Shown: positions 1-11,248, numbered from the stretch's first letter. The stretch is DNA of 64,000 bases from Neoarius graeffei (GCF_027579695.1 NC_083577.1:39809198-39873197), one strand, 5' to 3'. Made by a program: numbers and translations. Notes: generated by a model not told the origin, from the sequence alone.

Positions 1-1338
1 TGGGTCAGAAGAGAGATCTGACAGACTTTGAAAAGTCTAAAATTGTGAGATGTCTTGCAGACGGATGCAGCACTCTTGAAATTGTGAAGATGTTGAAACG
101 TGATCACCGAACAATCAAGTGTTTCATTGCAAATAGTCAACAGGGTCGAAAGAAGTGTGTGGAAAAAAAGGCGCAAAATAACTGCACATGATCTGCGGAA
201 AATCAAGCGTGAAGCTAACAAGCAGCCATTAGCATCCAGTTCTGCCATATTCCAGAGTTGCAACATTCCTGGAGTGTCAAAGAGTACAAGGTGTGCAATA
301 CTGAGGGACATGGCCAAGGTAAGGAAGGCTGAAAAACGACCACCACTGAGTAAGGCACACAAGATAAAACGTCAAGACTGGGCCAAGAAATATCTTAAGA
401 CTGATTTTTCTAAGGTGCTGTGGTCTGATGAGATGATAGTGACTCTTGATGGGCCAGATGGATGGGCCTGTGGCTGGATCAGTAATGGGCACAGAGCTCC
501 ACTCCAACTCAGATGCCAGCAAGGTGGAGGTGGAGTACTGCTATGGGCTGGTATCATCAAAGACGAGCTTGTTGGACCTTTTCGAGTTGAGGATGGACTC
601 AAACTCAACTCCCAGACCTACTGCCAGTTCCTGGAAGAAACCTTCTTCAAGCAGTGGTATAGGAAAAAGTCAGCATCTTTCAAGAAGAACATGATTTTCA
701 TGCAGGATAATGCTCCATCTCATGCGTCCAAATACTCCACTGCGTGGCTAGCCAGTAAAGGTCTGAAAGGTGAAAAAATAATGACATGGCCCCCTTGTTC
801 ACCTGACCTAAACCCCATAGAGAACCTGTGGTCCATTATAAAACGTGAGGTCTACAAAGAGGGAAAACAGTACACCTCTCTGAACAGCGTCTGGGAGGCC
901 GTGGTTGCTGCTGCACACAATGTTGGTCGTGAACAGATAAAGAAATTGACAGAATCTATGGATGGAAGGCTTTTGAGTGTCCTCATGAAGAAGGGTGGCT
1001 ATACTGGTCACTGATTTGTTTTTGTTTTGTGTTTGAATGTCAGATATGTTTATTTGCAAATCTGGAGTTGTCATATCAGTGTACCTGGTGAAAATAAATA
1101 AGTGAAATGGCTACATATTTGGTTTTTATTAAGTTGCCTAATAATTCTGCACAGTGAAAGTTACCTGAACACATACATATTCTCCTAAAATGGCCAAAAC
1201 TAAAAACGCCCCACTCTAACTTCCATACATATTCAGCTTTGATATTTATGAGTCTTTTTGGTTGATTGAGAACATAGTTGTTCAATAATAAAACTAATCC
1301 TCAAAAATACAACTTGCCTAATAATTCTGCACTCAGTG
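1..1338 (+). mobile_element. Tc1/mariner element, right part (left end outside window)
   Basis: The element enters from the left edge and ends at 1338, followed by a TA dinucleotide, the Tc1/mariner target. Its right end has the IR/DR arrangement. A sequence starting GCCTAATAATTCTGCAC occurs at about 1135-1153 as the inner direct repeat. It recurs at about 1315-1332 as the outer repeat, just before the terminal CAGTG. The body is a degenerate transposase gene, described separately. Family is inferred from the TA site, the terminal CAGTG and the DD34E transposase. Confidence 0.85.
3..1014 (+). pseudogene. Tc1-type DD34E transposase, frameshifted
   Basis: This encodes the cut-and-paste transposase of the surrounding Tc1 element. 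The N-terminal helix-turn-helix is read in frame 3 from about base 3 (GQKRDLTDFEKSKIVR). The rest is read in frame 1 to the stop at 1012-1014, so a frameshift lies near the run of seven A at about 163-169. The catalytic triad is visible: D in VLWSDEM, D in MQDNAPSHA and E in SPDLNPIENLW, with 34-residue spacing of the last pair. The length after joining frames, about 337 residues, is near the usual 340. The start codon is probably outside the window. The frameshift implies an inactive copy. Confidence 0.85.
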
Positions 1339-1533
1339 TATATATATCCTTTCACCCTGGGGTCAGAGTCCCTTCTGACATAAGTTCCTTTCCCCATGAG
1401 CTACCAACACTATGATGTACATACAAACTATAATAAATGACATCATGGAGCAATATGTGGTGTCATTGTGAACAAGGTTCAAACATTCAGTGTGAACTAT
1501 GAATCAGAAGTCCCCATCCCCCAGTCATAAATA

Positions 1534-1829
1534 GGGCAGCATGGTGGTGTAATGGTTCGTGCTGTCACCTCACAGCAAGAAGGTTCTGGGTTTGAGCTTA
1601 GTAGCTGACAGGGGCCTTTCTATGTGGTGTCTGCATGTTCTGCGTGGGTTTCCTCTGGGTGCTCTGGTTTCCCCAACAATCCAAAGACATGCATGTAGGT
1701 TAACTAGCTACTCTAAATTGCCCATGTGTATGAAATGGTTGTTTGTCTGGGGAGCTGCGAAGTGTACTCTCGATAGATGCAGGAAGGCCAATTGGCCTAG
1801 AGGGCGTCAGGATAAAATAAATAAAAATT
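1534..1829 (+). mobile_element. tRNA-derived SINE, diverged short copy
   Basis: The tRNA-like head (GGGCAGCATGGTGGTGTAATGG, with a weak B box) is followed by the same conserved body as the other SINEs here, including TCCAAAGACATGCA. It then diverges into a different 3' segment ending in ATAAATAAAA. It is the most divergent copy and may represent a separate subfamily. Open reading frames across it are not genes. Confidence 0.75.
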
Positions 1830-1975
1830 TCATAAATAGCGGTTGGAAATTGTAGTTTATTTTAAAATACCTAACATACTGTATCTTATATTTGTTCACT
1901 TATCAGCAATAAACAAACTAATCAGATACACTAAACTCTTTTGCAAGGGTTATGATGTGTGTACAGTATGAAGTC

Positions 1976-2250
1976 TGCGGCAGCGAGGGTGTGGTCAAGT
2001 GTCGGCTGTGAACAACGAGGAGTCAGGTTGAGCCAGTAGGTAATGTGATGAGTTACATCTGTGTTGAATTACTGGCTGTCTATTAATGTGTCTCTGCGTG
2101 TCTTTCAGATGGTCAGTAATGATGGAAAGAGAGAGCGAGCTGTGCCACCCAGGGTTGTGTTCCTTTATGTGTACACATGGAAATGTAGTCACTGAAAAGT
2201 GAAAGTAAAAGAAGCAGTAAAATACACCTTAAACCGTCATTCCTGTCTCC
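1976..2250 (+). repeat. Degenerate LTR fragment related to the Gmr1-like element
   Basis: The stretch beginning TGCGGCAGCGAGGGTGTGG follows the order of the LTR at 5542: a GTGGTCAAG motif, then CTGTGA, then a late CCTGTGTT-like segment and a CAG-containing middle. It is far diverged, and its right limit is uncertain. It is read as a solo or partial LTR of the same broad group, by eye only. Confidence 0.4.
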
Positions 2251-3526
2251 CAGCTCTTCATTACCTGAAAATGATAGTTGTTGAAAAGGCACTTCTGAGA
2301 AGGTGTGAGAAACGAAGACTATTGCTTCAGATGGTTCACTGACTAACTGTCACTCAAATAGCAAAGTGACTCAGCCTGATAGCAGCACATGCTTAATGAC
2401 TATAGCACTGTGTCTAAACACATGCACCCTGTCACTAAGCTGCTGTTACAACTATTTAGAGTTTGCCTTCAAATAGCTGCAAATCATTAGCACAATAGTT
2501 GTGTCCACTGTATACTGGTGTGTCCAGAAAATTAGACACATCAGGCAAAGTAGGAATCAGAAAAGAAGGAGCTCCTGTTTTCAAGTTCACGTAACAGTAG
2601 AGCTGATATTCTTCTGTCTAAATTTGGAGCAAAATTAATGCTTCCTATTTATGTCGTTCTCCAGGGAGTTAGACTTTTTTGTTCACTTTTAGAAACATTG
2701 CTGAAATTGAAAGCACTTCCTGTTTGTCTTCTGTGTTTAATGTAGCACTGTTTGTACTTATTGCCAACTCTGTGTGACGGTGACCATATTTTTTCAGGCC
2801 TTCCATGTGATGATGGGTATTTTGTCCAGACGTTGTTGATTTGGTATTATCCATGAATTAGATTCATTATATCTATAAATTAAATATATTCTCCTCTCAA
2901 GAAAAGTAAATTATCCATGCCCAAGTCTTTTAGCAACCTGATTCCATGAAAATTGCAATCTGGGAATGAATTATATGAGAATTTTAGGGCCTTGGTGAAG
3001 TTTGAAACAATTTATAGAAACTGTAATTTAACTGCTTGGTTAAAAGGTATAATATTATTATAAATGTTACAATGCATTTTAGCAATGATGGTGAAATTTA
3101 AAAACAGTTTTGGAATGTTTTTCGGGACAGTTTTATTGACCACTGAGTTGATTATGTTACACAGATCTGGCAACCCTGCTCAATGGAGCAACCAATGTCT
3201 AATTTAAATGCAAACTACTAAACTGATCAGTCAGTTGTTAGCTCTGTAATTAATTCAGAAAATCACATTTATCACTCCTGTTCTTTGATGGTTTCTTATA
3301 TTTAACTTAACAGCGTTTTGTAGGACTTTGTTCCAGCTTCTCCCTGTCTGCTCTCCTTTACACTCAGGGTACCAGAAAAACTCTGGGGAAGTCTTGTCCA
3401 GGACGTTTTGTCAATGTTATTCTTGTGTATCATTAGTATTTAGCTATTGTAGTTTGATTGTTAGCTGGGTGACACGAAAGGGCTGTAAAACTTTGTTGTA
3501 TCAAAGCTGTTTTGTATATCTCATTC
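2251..3526. other. No gene recognised
   Basis: AT-rich sequence. I see no coding signal, clear repeat family or RNA gene. The short open frames (for example 3328-3666) run into the neighbouring SINE and have no recognisable product. Confidence 0.5.
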
Positions 3527-4590
3527 CATCTCATCTCATTATCTTTAGCTGCTTTATCCTGTTCTACAGGGTCGCAGGCAAGCTGGAGGCTATCCCAGCT
3601 GACTACGGGCGAAAGGCGGGGTACACCCTGGACAAGTCGCCAGGTCATCACAGGGCTGACACATAGACACAGACAACCATTCACACTCACATTCACACCT
3701 ACGGTCAATTTATGGCCCTTTTCCACTACCCTTTTTCAGCTCACTTCAGCTCGCTTCAGCTCACTTCAGCCCGACACGGCTCGCGTTTCGACTACCAAAA
3801 AACAGCACGACTCAGCTCGCTTCAGCCCTGCTTAGCCCCTAAAACTCACACGGTTTTGGAGTGGGGCTGAAGCGAGCCAAAGCGAGCCGAGTGAGGCTAG
3901 GGGCGTGAGCAGACACTCCCCTGTGCACTGATTGGTGAGGAGGAGTGTCCTCACACGCCCACACACGCCCCGCGAGCACGCTGGGATCTGTAAACACCGC
4001 AAACCCGGAAGGAGAAGAATTACGAATTACGAGAATTTCTGAAGCCTTATGCGCCTCGCCTCATCTATACGCTCTTGCCAGTATCTGTTGGCGTTGTCGG
4101 TGACAACAAGCCACAGAACCAAGACCAGCAACACTAACGACTTCATGTTTATTGTTTACTATTCGGGTCGTGAGACTACCGCTTAAAAGGTCACTGATGT
4201 CACTGTTTGCGCTGCTTAACGACATCACATGACGTCCACCCACTTTCGCTAACTCCACCCAATGTGTCCACCCACTTCCAGCCAGCACGGTTCAGCGCGG
4301 TTGTAGTCGAAATGCAACTCCAACAGCCCCGCTCAGCTCGACTCAGCCCAACTCAGCACGGCACGGCTCAGCCGCGTTTGTAGTGGAAAAGCGGCATTAG
4401 AGTCACCAGTTAACCTAACCTGCATGTCTTTGGACTGTGGGGGAAACCGGAGCACCCAGAGGAAACCCACGCGGACACGGGGAGAACATGCAAACTCCAC
4501 ACAGAAAGGCCCTCGCTGGCCACAGGGCTCGAACCCGGACCTTCTTGCTGTGAGGCGACAGCGCTAACCACTACACCACCATGCCGCCCC
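3527..4590 (-). mobile_element. SINE (GAGAT-tail type) split by a Harbinger-type MITE
   Basis: The SINE lies on the minus strand: tail at the left (CATCTCATCTCATTATC), tRNA-like head at the right (to GGCGGCATGG read on minus). It is interrupted between CAATTTA and GAGTCACC by the element at 3713-4396. The same junction is continuous (CAATTTAGAGTCACC) in uninterrupted copies in this window, which proves the insertion. Confidence 0.9.
3713..4396. mobile_element. Non-autonomous PIF/Harbinger-type MITE
   Basis: This 684-bp insertion has inverted ends (TGGCCCTTTTCCACTAC left; TGCCGCTTTTCCACTAC from the right on minus), and its subterminal regions are rich in GCTCAGC/GCTTCAGC motifs. It is flanked by a 3-bp TTA duplication (3710-3712, 4397-4399), which fits the TWA target of Harbinger elements. 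No transposase frame is present. The CCCTTTTCCAC end resembles that of the autonomous Harbinger at 16618, so it may have been moved by a related transposase. Confidence 0.85.
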
Positions 4591-5071
4591 GAAGCAACAG
4601 CTCAACATAAATTAAAAAAAAAAAATCTTTCATATTTGCATCTGTTCATGACAGTTAACTTAATAGCATTTGATTAAAGCTAGATAATTATTGTATGGAA
4701 AGTCACCTATAAAGTATCCGAAATAGGCCTAAATGAAAGGTGGACTATACCTCCATGTGCTGCATACCACTTTCCATTAGTTTGGTTAATCACAACCTTA
4801 TTCATTTGATTTGTGTGCATTAAGAGTAAAAATAAGAAGGAAGCCCAAGGGGTTATGCAAAGCTGAAAATTTGAGAAAGACTTTCATTCCAACCAAGCAG
4901 GAGAACTCTTTTGCAACTGAAGAGACTGTTGAAAACTCAACCAAGTAAGAAATTTGAATAGGCAAAAGCACCACTGCAAAACTGATAAAACAAAGGAAAA
5001 TAGTTGAAAGCCTTCAGGAAGAGAACAATGCTGGAGATTCTTGATCAGTTCCCTAAAAAAGAAATAATGTG
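4591..5071. other. No gene recognised
   Basis: AT-rich spacer between the SINE and the Tc1 relic. No coding, RNA or repeat signal that I can name. Confidence 0.5.
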
Positions 5072-5541
5072 CAGTGTCTTGCAAAAGTATTCATCCTCCT
5101 TGATGTTTGTCCTGTTTTGTCGCATTACAAGCTGGAATTAAAGTAGATTTTTTTGGGGGGTGGGGGGGTTAGCGTCATTTGATTTACACAACATGCCTAC
5201 TACTTTAAAGGTGCAAATTGTTTTTTTTTTTTTTTTTTGCTGACACAAACAATAATTAAGAGAAAAAAAAACAGAAATCTGGAGTGTGCAGAGGTATTCA
5301 CCCACAAAAGTCAATACTTTGTAGAGCCAGCTTTTGCTGCAATTACAGCTGCAAGTCTCTTGGGGTATGTCTCTATTAGCTTAGCACATCTAGCCACTGG
5401 GATTTTTGCCCATTCCTCAAGGAAAAACTGCTCCATCTCCTTCAAGTTAGATGAGTTGTGTTGGTGTACAGCAATCTTCGAGTTATACCACAGATTCTCA
5501 ATTGGATTGAGGTCTGGGCTTTGATTAGGCCAGTCCGAGAC

Positions 5542-5722
5542 TGTGGCAGTGGGGGCGTGGTCAAGCGCCGGTCTGTGACAGGAGGGCAGAGCCAGGGAAG
5601 GTGAGTGGCATAATCGCTACACCTGACGGTGATTAACCTGTGTTTTGTGTGTTTTCCCAGTAACCGCTCCCTATTTAAGGAGGCAGAGGGAGAGCAGAGG
5701 GAGCGCATCCCGGGACAAGAAC

Positions 5723-5780
<58 letters not shown>

Positions 5781-5897
5781 ACCGGATGTTAAGAATTGGC
5801 GATTTAGACTGAAAAGTTGGGAAATAAAAAGCCTTCTTGCTTCCAAAGCGTTGTCCTGCCGTCCTCTGTGCTCCACCCACACTTCGAAAGCGCTACA
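5542..5897 (+). repeat. 5' LTR
   Basis: 356 bp, from TGTGGCAG to CGCTACA. It contains a CTATTTAAGG TATA-like box (about 5671) and AATAAA at 5823-5828. A 50-bp GT run (5728-5777) is only 10 bp in the 3' LTR and accounts for the whole 40-bp length difference. Outside that run I count four substitutions between the two LTRs. Confidence 0.93.
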
Positions 5898-5898
5898 G

Positions 5899-5911
5899 TG
5901 GTGCCGAAACC
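5899..5911 (+). promoter_or_regulatory. tRNA primer-binding site
   Basis: TGGTGCCGAAACC lies one base after the 5' LTR. It begins TGG, as expected for pairing with a tRNA 3'-CCA end, and primes minus-strand DNA synthesis. I do not assign the tRNA species. Confidence 0.75.
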
Positions 5912-5945
5912 CAGGATTAAGGTGGAGCACCAACCTTGTAGCCCC

Positions 5946-6831
5946 ATGGAATCCTCCCCATTCGCGGACTTGGTCCACGCCCTCGCCACGGCTCAGCAAA
6001 GCCAGCACCAGGCACTCGTCACGCTCCGAAAGGAGCAGGAGCGGCGCTTCGAAGCCCTGGTGCTGGCCCAGCAGGAAGATCACGAGGCGTTCCGGCATCT
6101 CCTCACGTCGGCGGGGTCCACCAGCGCCCCGGCCGCGGGCCCGTCTCCCCTCACCATGACCAAGATGGGCCCGCAGGACGACCCTGATGCATTTCTCACC
6201 TTGTTCGAGCAGGTCGCCGAAGCCTCGGGGTGGCCGATGGAGCAGCGCGCGGCGCGCCTCCTCCCCCTCCTGACGGGAGAGGCGCAGCTGGCTGCACTAC
6301 AGCTCCCCGCCGACCGCCGGCTGGCCTACGCGGACCTTCGCCGGGCCATCCTCCAGCGTGTGGGGCGCACGCCCGAACAACAGCGCCAGCGCTTCCGCGC
6401 GCTGCGGTTGGAGGAAGTCGGCCAGCCGTTCGCGTTCGGCCAGCAGCTCCGGGACGCCTGCTTGCTGGCGGTGGCTGAGGGCCGACGATCGCGACGCCGA
6501 GGGAATCATCGATCAGGTGGTGCTGGAGCAGTTCATCGCCCGCTTACCAGCCAGAACCGCGGAGTGGGTCCAGTGCCACCGCCCGGCGTCACTGGATCAG
6601 GCCGTAGGACTGGCGGAGGATTATTTGGCGGCTGTTCTGGTGGCAGGACGGCCGACGACGTCTTCTCTTCTCTCCTCTTCTCTCTCTCTTTCTCCCCCCC
6701 TTCTGTGTCCCGTCCTCGCCACATTCCCCCACCACGGAGGCGGGGGCCAGCTCCACCCCAGCCGGCCCGCCGCACCCGTGGTGCCCTCCCGTTTCTCCCT
6801 TCTGTGTCTGTCTCTCCCCCCCCTCAGGTGA
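5946..6831 (+). pseudogene. gag-like capsid polyprotein, two frameshifts
   Basis: The likely start is the ATG at 5946 (MESSPFADLVHALATAQQ), in frame 3. An N-terminal glutamine-rich, coiled-coil-like stretch precedes a capsid-like region (DDPDAFLTLFEQVAEASGW...LRRAILQRVGRTPEQQRQRF). Near 6478-6485 the reading shifts to frame 1 (DRDAEGIIDQVVLEQFIARLP). It returns to frame 3 close to 6830, after a pyrimidine- and proline/serine-rich stretch. A zinc knuckle CWRCGEPGHLQQQC follows at about 6877-6918. Gag packages element RNA in the cytoplasm. The two shifts make this copy defective. Confidence 0.85.
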
Positions 6832-9800
6832 GTGAGCCCCAGAGCACAGCTGCAGAGGGAAGGCCCGGGCCGGTTTGCTGGCGCTGCGGGGAACCGGGCC
6901 ACCTGCAACAACAGTGCGCAGCAATGGAGGTGGGCACGGTGGTGCAGATCCCCGATGCGCCAGAAGCTGCCCTTGATCGGGCCGGAGCGTATCGCATACT
7001 GGTGAGTGTACAAGGGGCTACATATCAGGAGTTGGTGGATTCTGGTTGCAATCAGACCTCGATCCGCCAAAGCCTGGTGCAAGATGAGGCATTGGGGGGA
7101 GCACAGGGGGTGAAGGTGTTGTGTGTGCACGGGGATGTTCACAGCTACCCTTTGGTGTCGGTCCACATATATTTCAGAGGGGAAAAATCTATAGTGAAGG
7201 CGGCGGTTAATCCTCGCCTTACCCACTCTTTAATTTTGGGGACTGATTGGCCGGGATTTCAGGGTTTAATGACGCGCCTAGTAAAGAGTGGGTCCTGTCA
7301 TTTGACAGGGGGAGGTCCCGGTGTCGCTTTGGCTGGAGCTGCGGTCGCAGAGCCGTCTACGTCATCTCCGCGACATAGCGAGGAGCCGCCAGCTCCTCCT
7401 CTTTCTGTTGGGGAATCTCTCGCGGATTTCCCATTAGAACAATCGCGAGACGAGACTCTGCGACATGCGTTTGACCAAGTGAGAGTAATCGATAGTCAAA
7501 TGCTCCAGCCGAACGCCACCCCGTCCTTCCCCTATTTTTCCATTATGAAGGATAGATTATACCGAGTGACGCAGGACACTCAGACGAAAGATCAAGTCAC
7601 ACAGTTATTAATTCCAAAGAGCCGCCGGGAATTGGTATTTCAGGTGGCTCACTTTAATCCCATGGCTGGACACCTAGGGCAGGATAAGACACTAGCCCAG
7701 ATAATGGCCCGATTCTATTGGCCGGGGATTCGCGGCGACGTCCGTAAGTGGTGTACGGCGTGCCGCGAATGGCAGTTAGTAAATCCAGCGGTCATTCCAA
7801 AAGCACCCTTGCGCCCCCTACCATTAATCGAGACCCCGTTCGAAAGAATTGGGATGGATCTCGTCGGGCCATTAGATCGGTCAACACGAGGGTACCGCTT
7901 TATATTGGTTCTGGTGGACTATGCAACGTGATACCCGGAAGCAGTGCCTCTTCGCAATATCTCAGCATGCAGTATTGCAGAGGCCCTCTTCCATGTCATC
8001 TCCCAGGTTGGAATCCCGAAAGAGATTCTGACTGACCAAGGCACCTCGTTTATGTCACGAACACTGAGTGAACTGTATGGTCTACTGGGTATTAAGCCGA
8101 TCCGCACCAGCGTTTATCACCCACAAACGGACGGTTTAGTTGAACGGTTCAATCGCACCCTCAAGAATATAATTAAAAAATTCGTAAGTGAGGACGCACG
8201 TAACTGGGATAAATGGCTCGAACCCTTGTTATTTGCAGTGCGAGAGGTCCCCCAAGCCTCCACGGGGTTCTCCCCATTTGAATTATTATATGGGCGTAAG
8301 CCACGCGGCATCTTAGATGTACTGCGGGAAAATTGGGAGGAGGGACCTTCACAGAGTAAAAACGAAATTCAGTACGTTATGGACCTGCACGCAAAACTCC
8401 ACACGCTCACCCACCTAACTCAGGAGAATTTGCGGCAGGCCCAGGAACGGCAAGCCCGCCTGTACAACAAGGGCACGCGCCTTAGAGAGTTCACTCCGGG
8501 AGATAAGGTACTCGTCCTGTTGCCCACGTCGAGCTCCAAATTAATCGCCAAGTGGCAAGGACCCTTTGAGGTCACACGGCGAGTTGGGGACGTCGACTAT
8601 GAGGTAAGGCGAACGGACAGGGAGGGGGCACTACAGATCTACCACCTCAATCTGCTTAAACTCTGGAACGAGGAGGTCCCCGTGGCGTTGGTGTCGGTAG
8701 TTCCGGAGAAGGCGGAGCTGGGGCCGGAGGTTCAAAAAGGGACATTGGCATCACGTACCTCTCCGGTCCCCTGTGGAGACCACCTCTCCCCGACCCAACT
8801 CACGGAGGTCGCCCAGTTGCAGGCCGAGTTTTTGGATGTGTTCTCGCCCCTGCCCGGTCGCACTAACCTCATAGAACACCACATAGAGACGCCCCCGGGG
8901 GTGGTAGTGCGTAGCCGCCCTTATAGGCTACCCGAACACAAAAAAAAGGTGGTTCGGGAAGAACTTCAGGCCATGCTCGAAATGGGCATCGTCGAGGAGT
9001 CCCACAGTGACTGGAGCAGCCCGGTGGTCTTGGTACCCAAGGCCGATGGGTCGGTCCGGTTCTGTGTGGACTATAGAAAAGTCAACGCGGTGTCTAAATT
9101 CGACACGTACCCAATGCCTCGTATTGATGAGTTGCTCGATCGACTAGGCACGGCTCGCTTTTACTCGACACTGGATTTGACGAAGGGATATTGGCAGATC
9201 CCCTTGACTCCATTATCCCGGGAGAAAACGGCCTTTTCCACACCGTTCGGCTTACACCAATTCGTCACACTTCCGTTTGGGCTGTTTGGGGCGCCCGCTA
9301 TGTTTCAGCGGCTGATGGACAGGGTCCTCCGGCCCCACGCCACCTATGCGGCCACTTATCTGAACGATATTATCATTTATAGTAATGACTGGCAGCGGCA
9401 CCTGCAACACCTGAGGGCCGTCCTTAGGTCGCTGAGGCGGGCGGGTCTCACTGTCAACCCGAAGAAGTGTGCGATTGGGCGGGTGGAAGTACGGTATCTG
9501 GGCTTCAACTTGGGCAACGGGCAGGTGCGTCCCCAAATTAATAAGACAGCAGCGATTGCGGCCTGCCCGAGGCCCAAGACCAAAAAGGGGGTGAGACAGT
9601 TCCTGGGGCTGGCTGGCTACTATCGTAGGTTTATACCTAATTATTCGGACGTCACCAGCCTGCTGACTGACCTCACTAAAAAGGGGGCGCCAGATCCGGT
9701 CCAGTGGACGGAGCAGTGCCAGCGGGCTTTCTCTGAGGTAAAGGCTGCACTGTGTGGGGGGCCACTTTTACACTCCCCTGACTTCTCTCTCCCTTTTATG

Positions 9801-10277
9801 TTGCAGACGGATGCGTCGGACAGAGGGCTGGGGGCCGTTTTGTCCCAGCAGGTGGAGGGGGAGGATCGCCCAGTCCTGTACATTAGTAGAAAGCTGTCGG
9901 TGCGTAAGGGGCGCTACAGCACTATTGAAAAGGAATGCCTGGCGATCAAGTGGGCGGTCCTCGCCCTCCGTTACTACCTGCTGGGGCGCCCTTTCACCCT
10001 CTTTTCGGACCACGCGCCCCTCCAGTGGCTCCACCACATGAAGGATGCCAACGCGCGGATCACCCGTTGGTATCTGGCACTCCAACCCTTCAACTTCAAG
10101 GTGGTCCACAGGCCGGGGGCGCAGATGGTCGTGGCGGACTTCCTCTCCCGTCAAGGGGGGGGGAGTCGGCTGCGGGCCGGACGGGCACCCGGCCTGAGTC
10201 AGGCGGTGGGGGTATGTGGCAGAGGGGGCGTGGTCAAGCGCCGGTCTGTGACAGGAGGGCGGAGCCAGGGAAGGTGA
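6832..10277 (+). pseudogene. pol: protease, integrase, reverse transcriptase, RNase H (broken)
   Basis: One frame (frame 3) is interrupted by a TGA at 7929-7931. In order it shows an aspartic protease motif (ELVDSGCNQTSI, about 7033-7068) and an integrase H2C2 zinc region (about 7660-7770, HLGQDKT...CTACR). The integrase core has D in GMDLVGPL, D in LTDQGTSF and E in LVERFNRTL (about 7852-8160). Next come RT blocks (KADGSVRFCVDYRKVN, FSTPFGLHQFVTLPFGL) and RNase H (LQTDASDRGLGAVLSQQ, EKECLAIKWAV, FSDHAPLQWL). The RT catalytic box at about 9358-9370 reads YLND, where Asp-Asp is usual in the family. The frame runs into the 3' LTR before its stop. The TGA and the active-site change both argue against activity. 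Confidence 0.92.
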
Positions 10278-10530
10278 GTGGCATAATCGCTACACCTGAC
10301 GGTGATTAACCTGTGTTTTGTGTGTTTTCCCAGTAACCGCTCCCTATTTAAGGAGGCAGAGGGAGAGCAGAGGGAGCGCATCCCGGGACAAGAACACAGA
10401 GTGTGTGTGTTACGCCGGATGTTAAGAATTGGCGATTTAGACTGAAAAGTTGGGAAATAAAAAGCCTTCTTGCTTCCAAAGCGTTGTCCTGCCGTCCTCT
10501 GTGCTCCACCCACACTTCGAAAGCACTACA
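10215..10530 (+). repeat. 3' LTR
   Basis: 316 bp, TGTGGCAG to AGCACTACA. It matches the 5' LTR except for the shorter GT run (10401-10410) and four substitutions in roughly 306 aligned bases by eye, about 1.3 percent. This suggests a fairly young insertion. Confidence 0.93.
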
Positions 10531-10882
10531 AAGACATTTAAATGTTTCCCCTTAAACCACTCCAGTGTAGCTTTAGAAGTATGTTTTGGGTCATTGTCTT
10601 GCTGGAATGTGAACCTTCGTCCCAGTCTCAAACCTCTGGCTGACTCAAATAGGTTTTCCTCCAGAATTGCCCTATATTTAGTGCCATCCATCTTTCCTTC
10701 AGTCCTGACCAGCTTTTCTGTCCCTGCAGATGAAAAACATCCCCACAGCATGATGCTGCCACCACCATGCTTCACTGTAGGAATGGTGTTCTCAGGGTGT
10801 TGGGTTTGCGCCACACATGGCATTTCCCATGATGGCCAAAAAGATAAATTTTAGTCTCATTTGACCAGAGAATCTTCTTCCA

Positions 10883-11248
10883 GGGCGGCACGGTGGTGTG
10901 GTGGTTAGCGCTGTCGCCTCACAGCAAGAAGGTCCGGGTTCGAGCCCCGTGGCCGGCGAGGGCCTTTCTGTGTGGAGTTTGCATGTTCTCCCCGTGTCCG
11001 GGTGGGTTTCCTCCGGGTGCTCTGGTTTCCCCCACAGTCCAAAGACATGCAGGTTAGGTTAACTGGTGACTCTAAATTGACTGTAGGTGTGAATGGTTGT
11101 CTGTGTCTATGTGTCAGCCCTGTGATGACCTGGCAACTTGTCCAGGGTGTACCCCGCCTTTCGCCCATAGTCAGCTGGGATAGGCTCCAGCTTGCCTGCG
11201 ACCCTGTAGAACAGGATAAAGTGGCTAGAGATAATGAGATGAGATGAG
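10883..11248 (+). mobile_element. SINE (GAGAT-tail type), full length
   Basis: The tRNA-like head has a B box GGTTCGAGCCC at about 10936. The body includes TCCAAAGACATGCAGGTTAG, and the tail is GAGATAATGAGATGAGAT. It is flanked by an 11-bp duplication ATCTTCTTCCA (10872-10882 and 11249-11259) inside the Tc1 transposase relic. The conserved central block is like that of V-SINE/HAmo-type fish SINEs; that family name is from memory. Confidence 0.93.

Larger units (their letters stand above)
5542..10530 (+). mobile_element. Ty3/Gypsy-type LTR retrotransposon with integrase before RT (Gmr1-like)
   Basis: A 4989-bp element has LTRs at both ends (TGTGGCAG...CTACA), a primer-binding site after the 5' LTR, and gag and pol in one direction. 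The flanking 5-mers are GAGAC (5537-5541) and AAGAC (10531-10535), a target duplication with one mismatch. Pol order is protease, integrase, reverse transcriptase, RNase H. That is Copia-like, but the RT/RNase H sequence is Gypsy-type; this combination is described for the Gmr1 group first reported from Atlantic cod. The copy is broken by two gag frameshifts, a TGA in integrase and an altered RT active-site box, so it is not autonomous. Confidence 0.93.

Noticed and set aside
10899-10950. tRNA gene candidates with A and B boxes (also in each other SINE head)
   Set aside because: The boxes belong to SINE heads, lack a cloverleaf and are followed by the SINE body.
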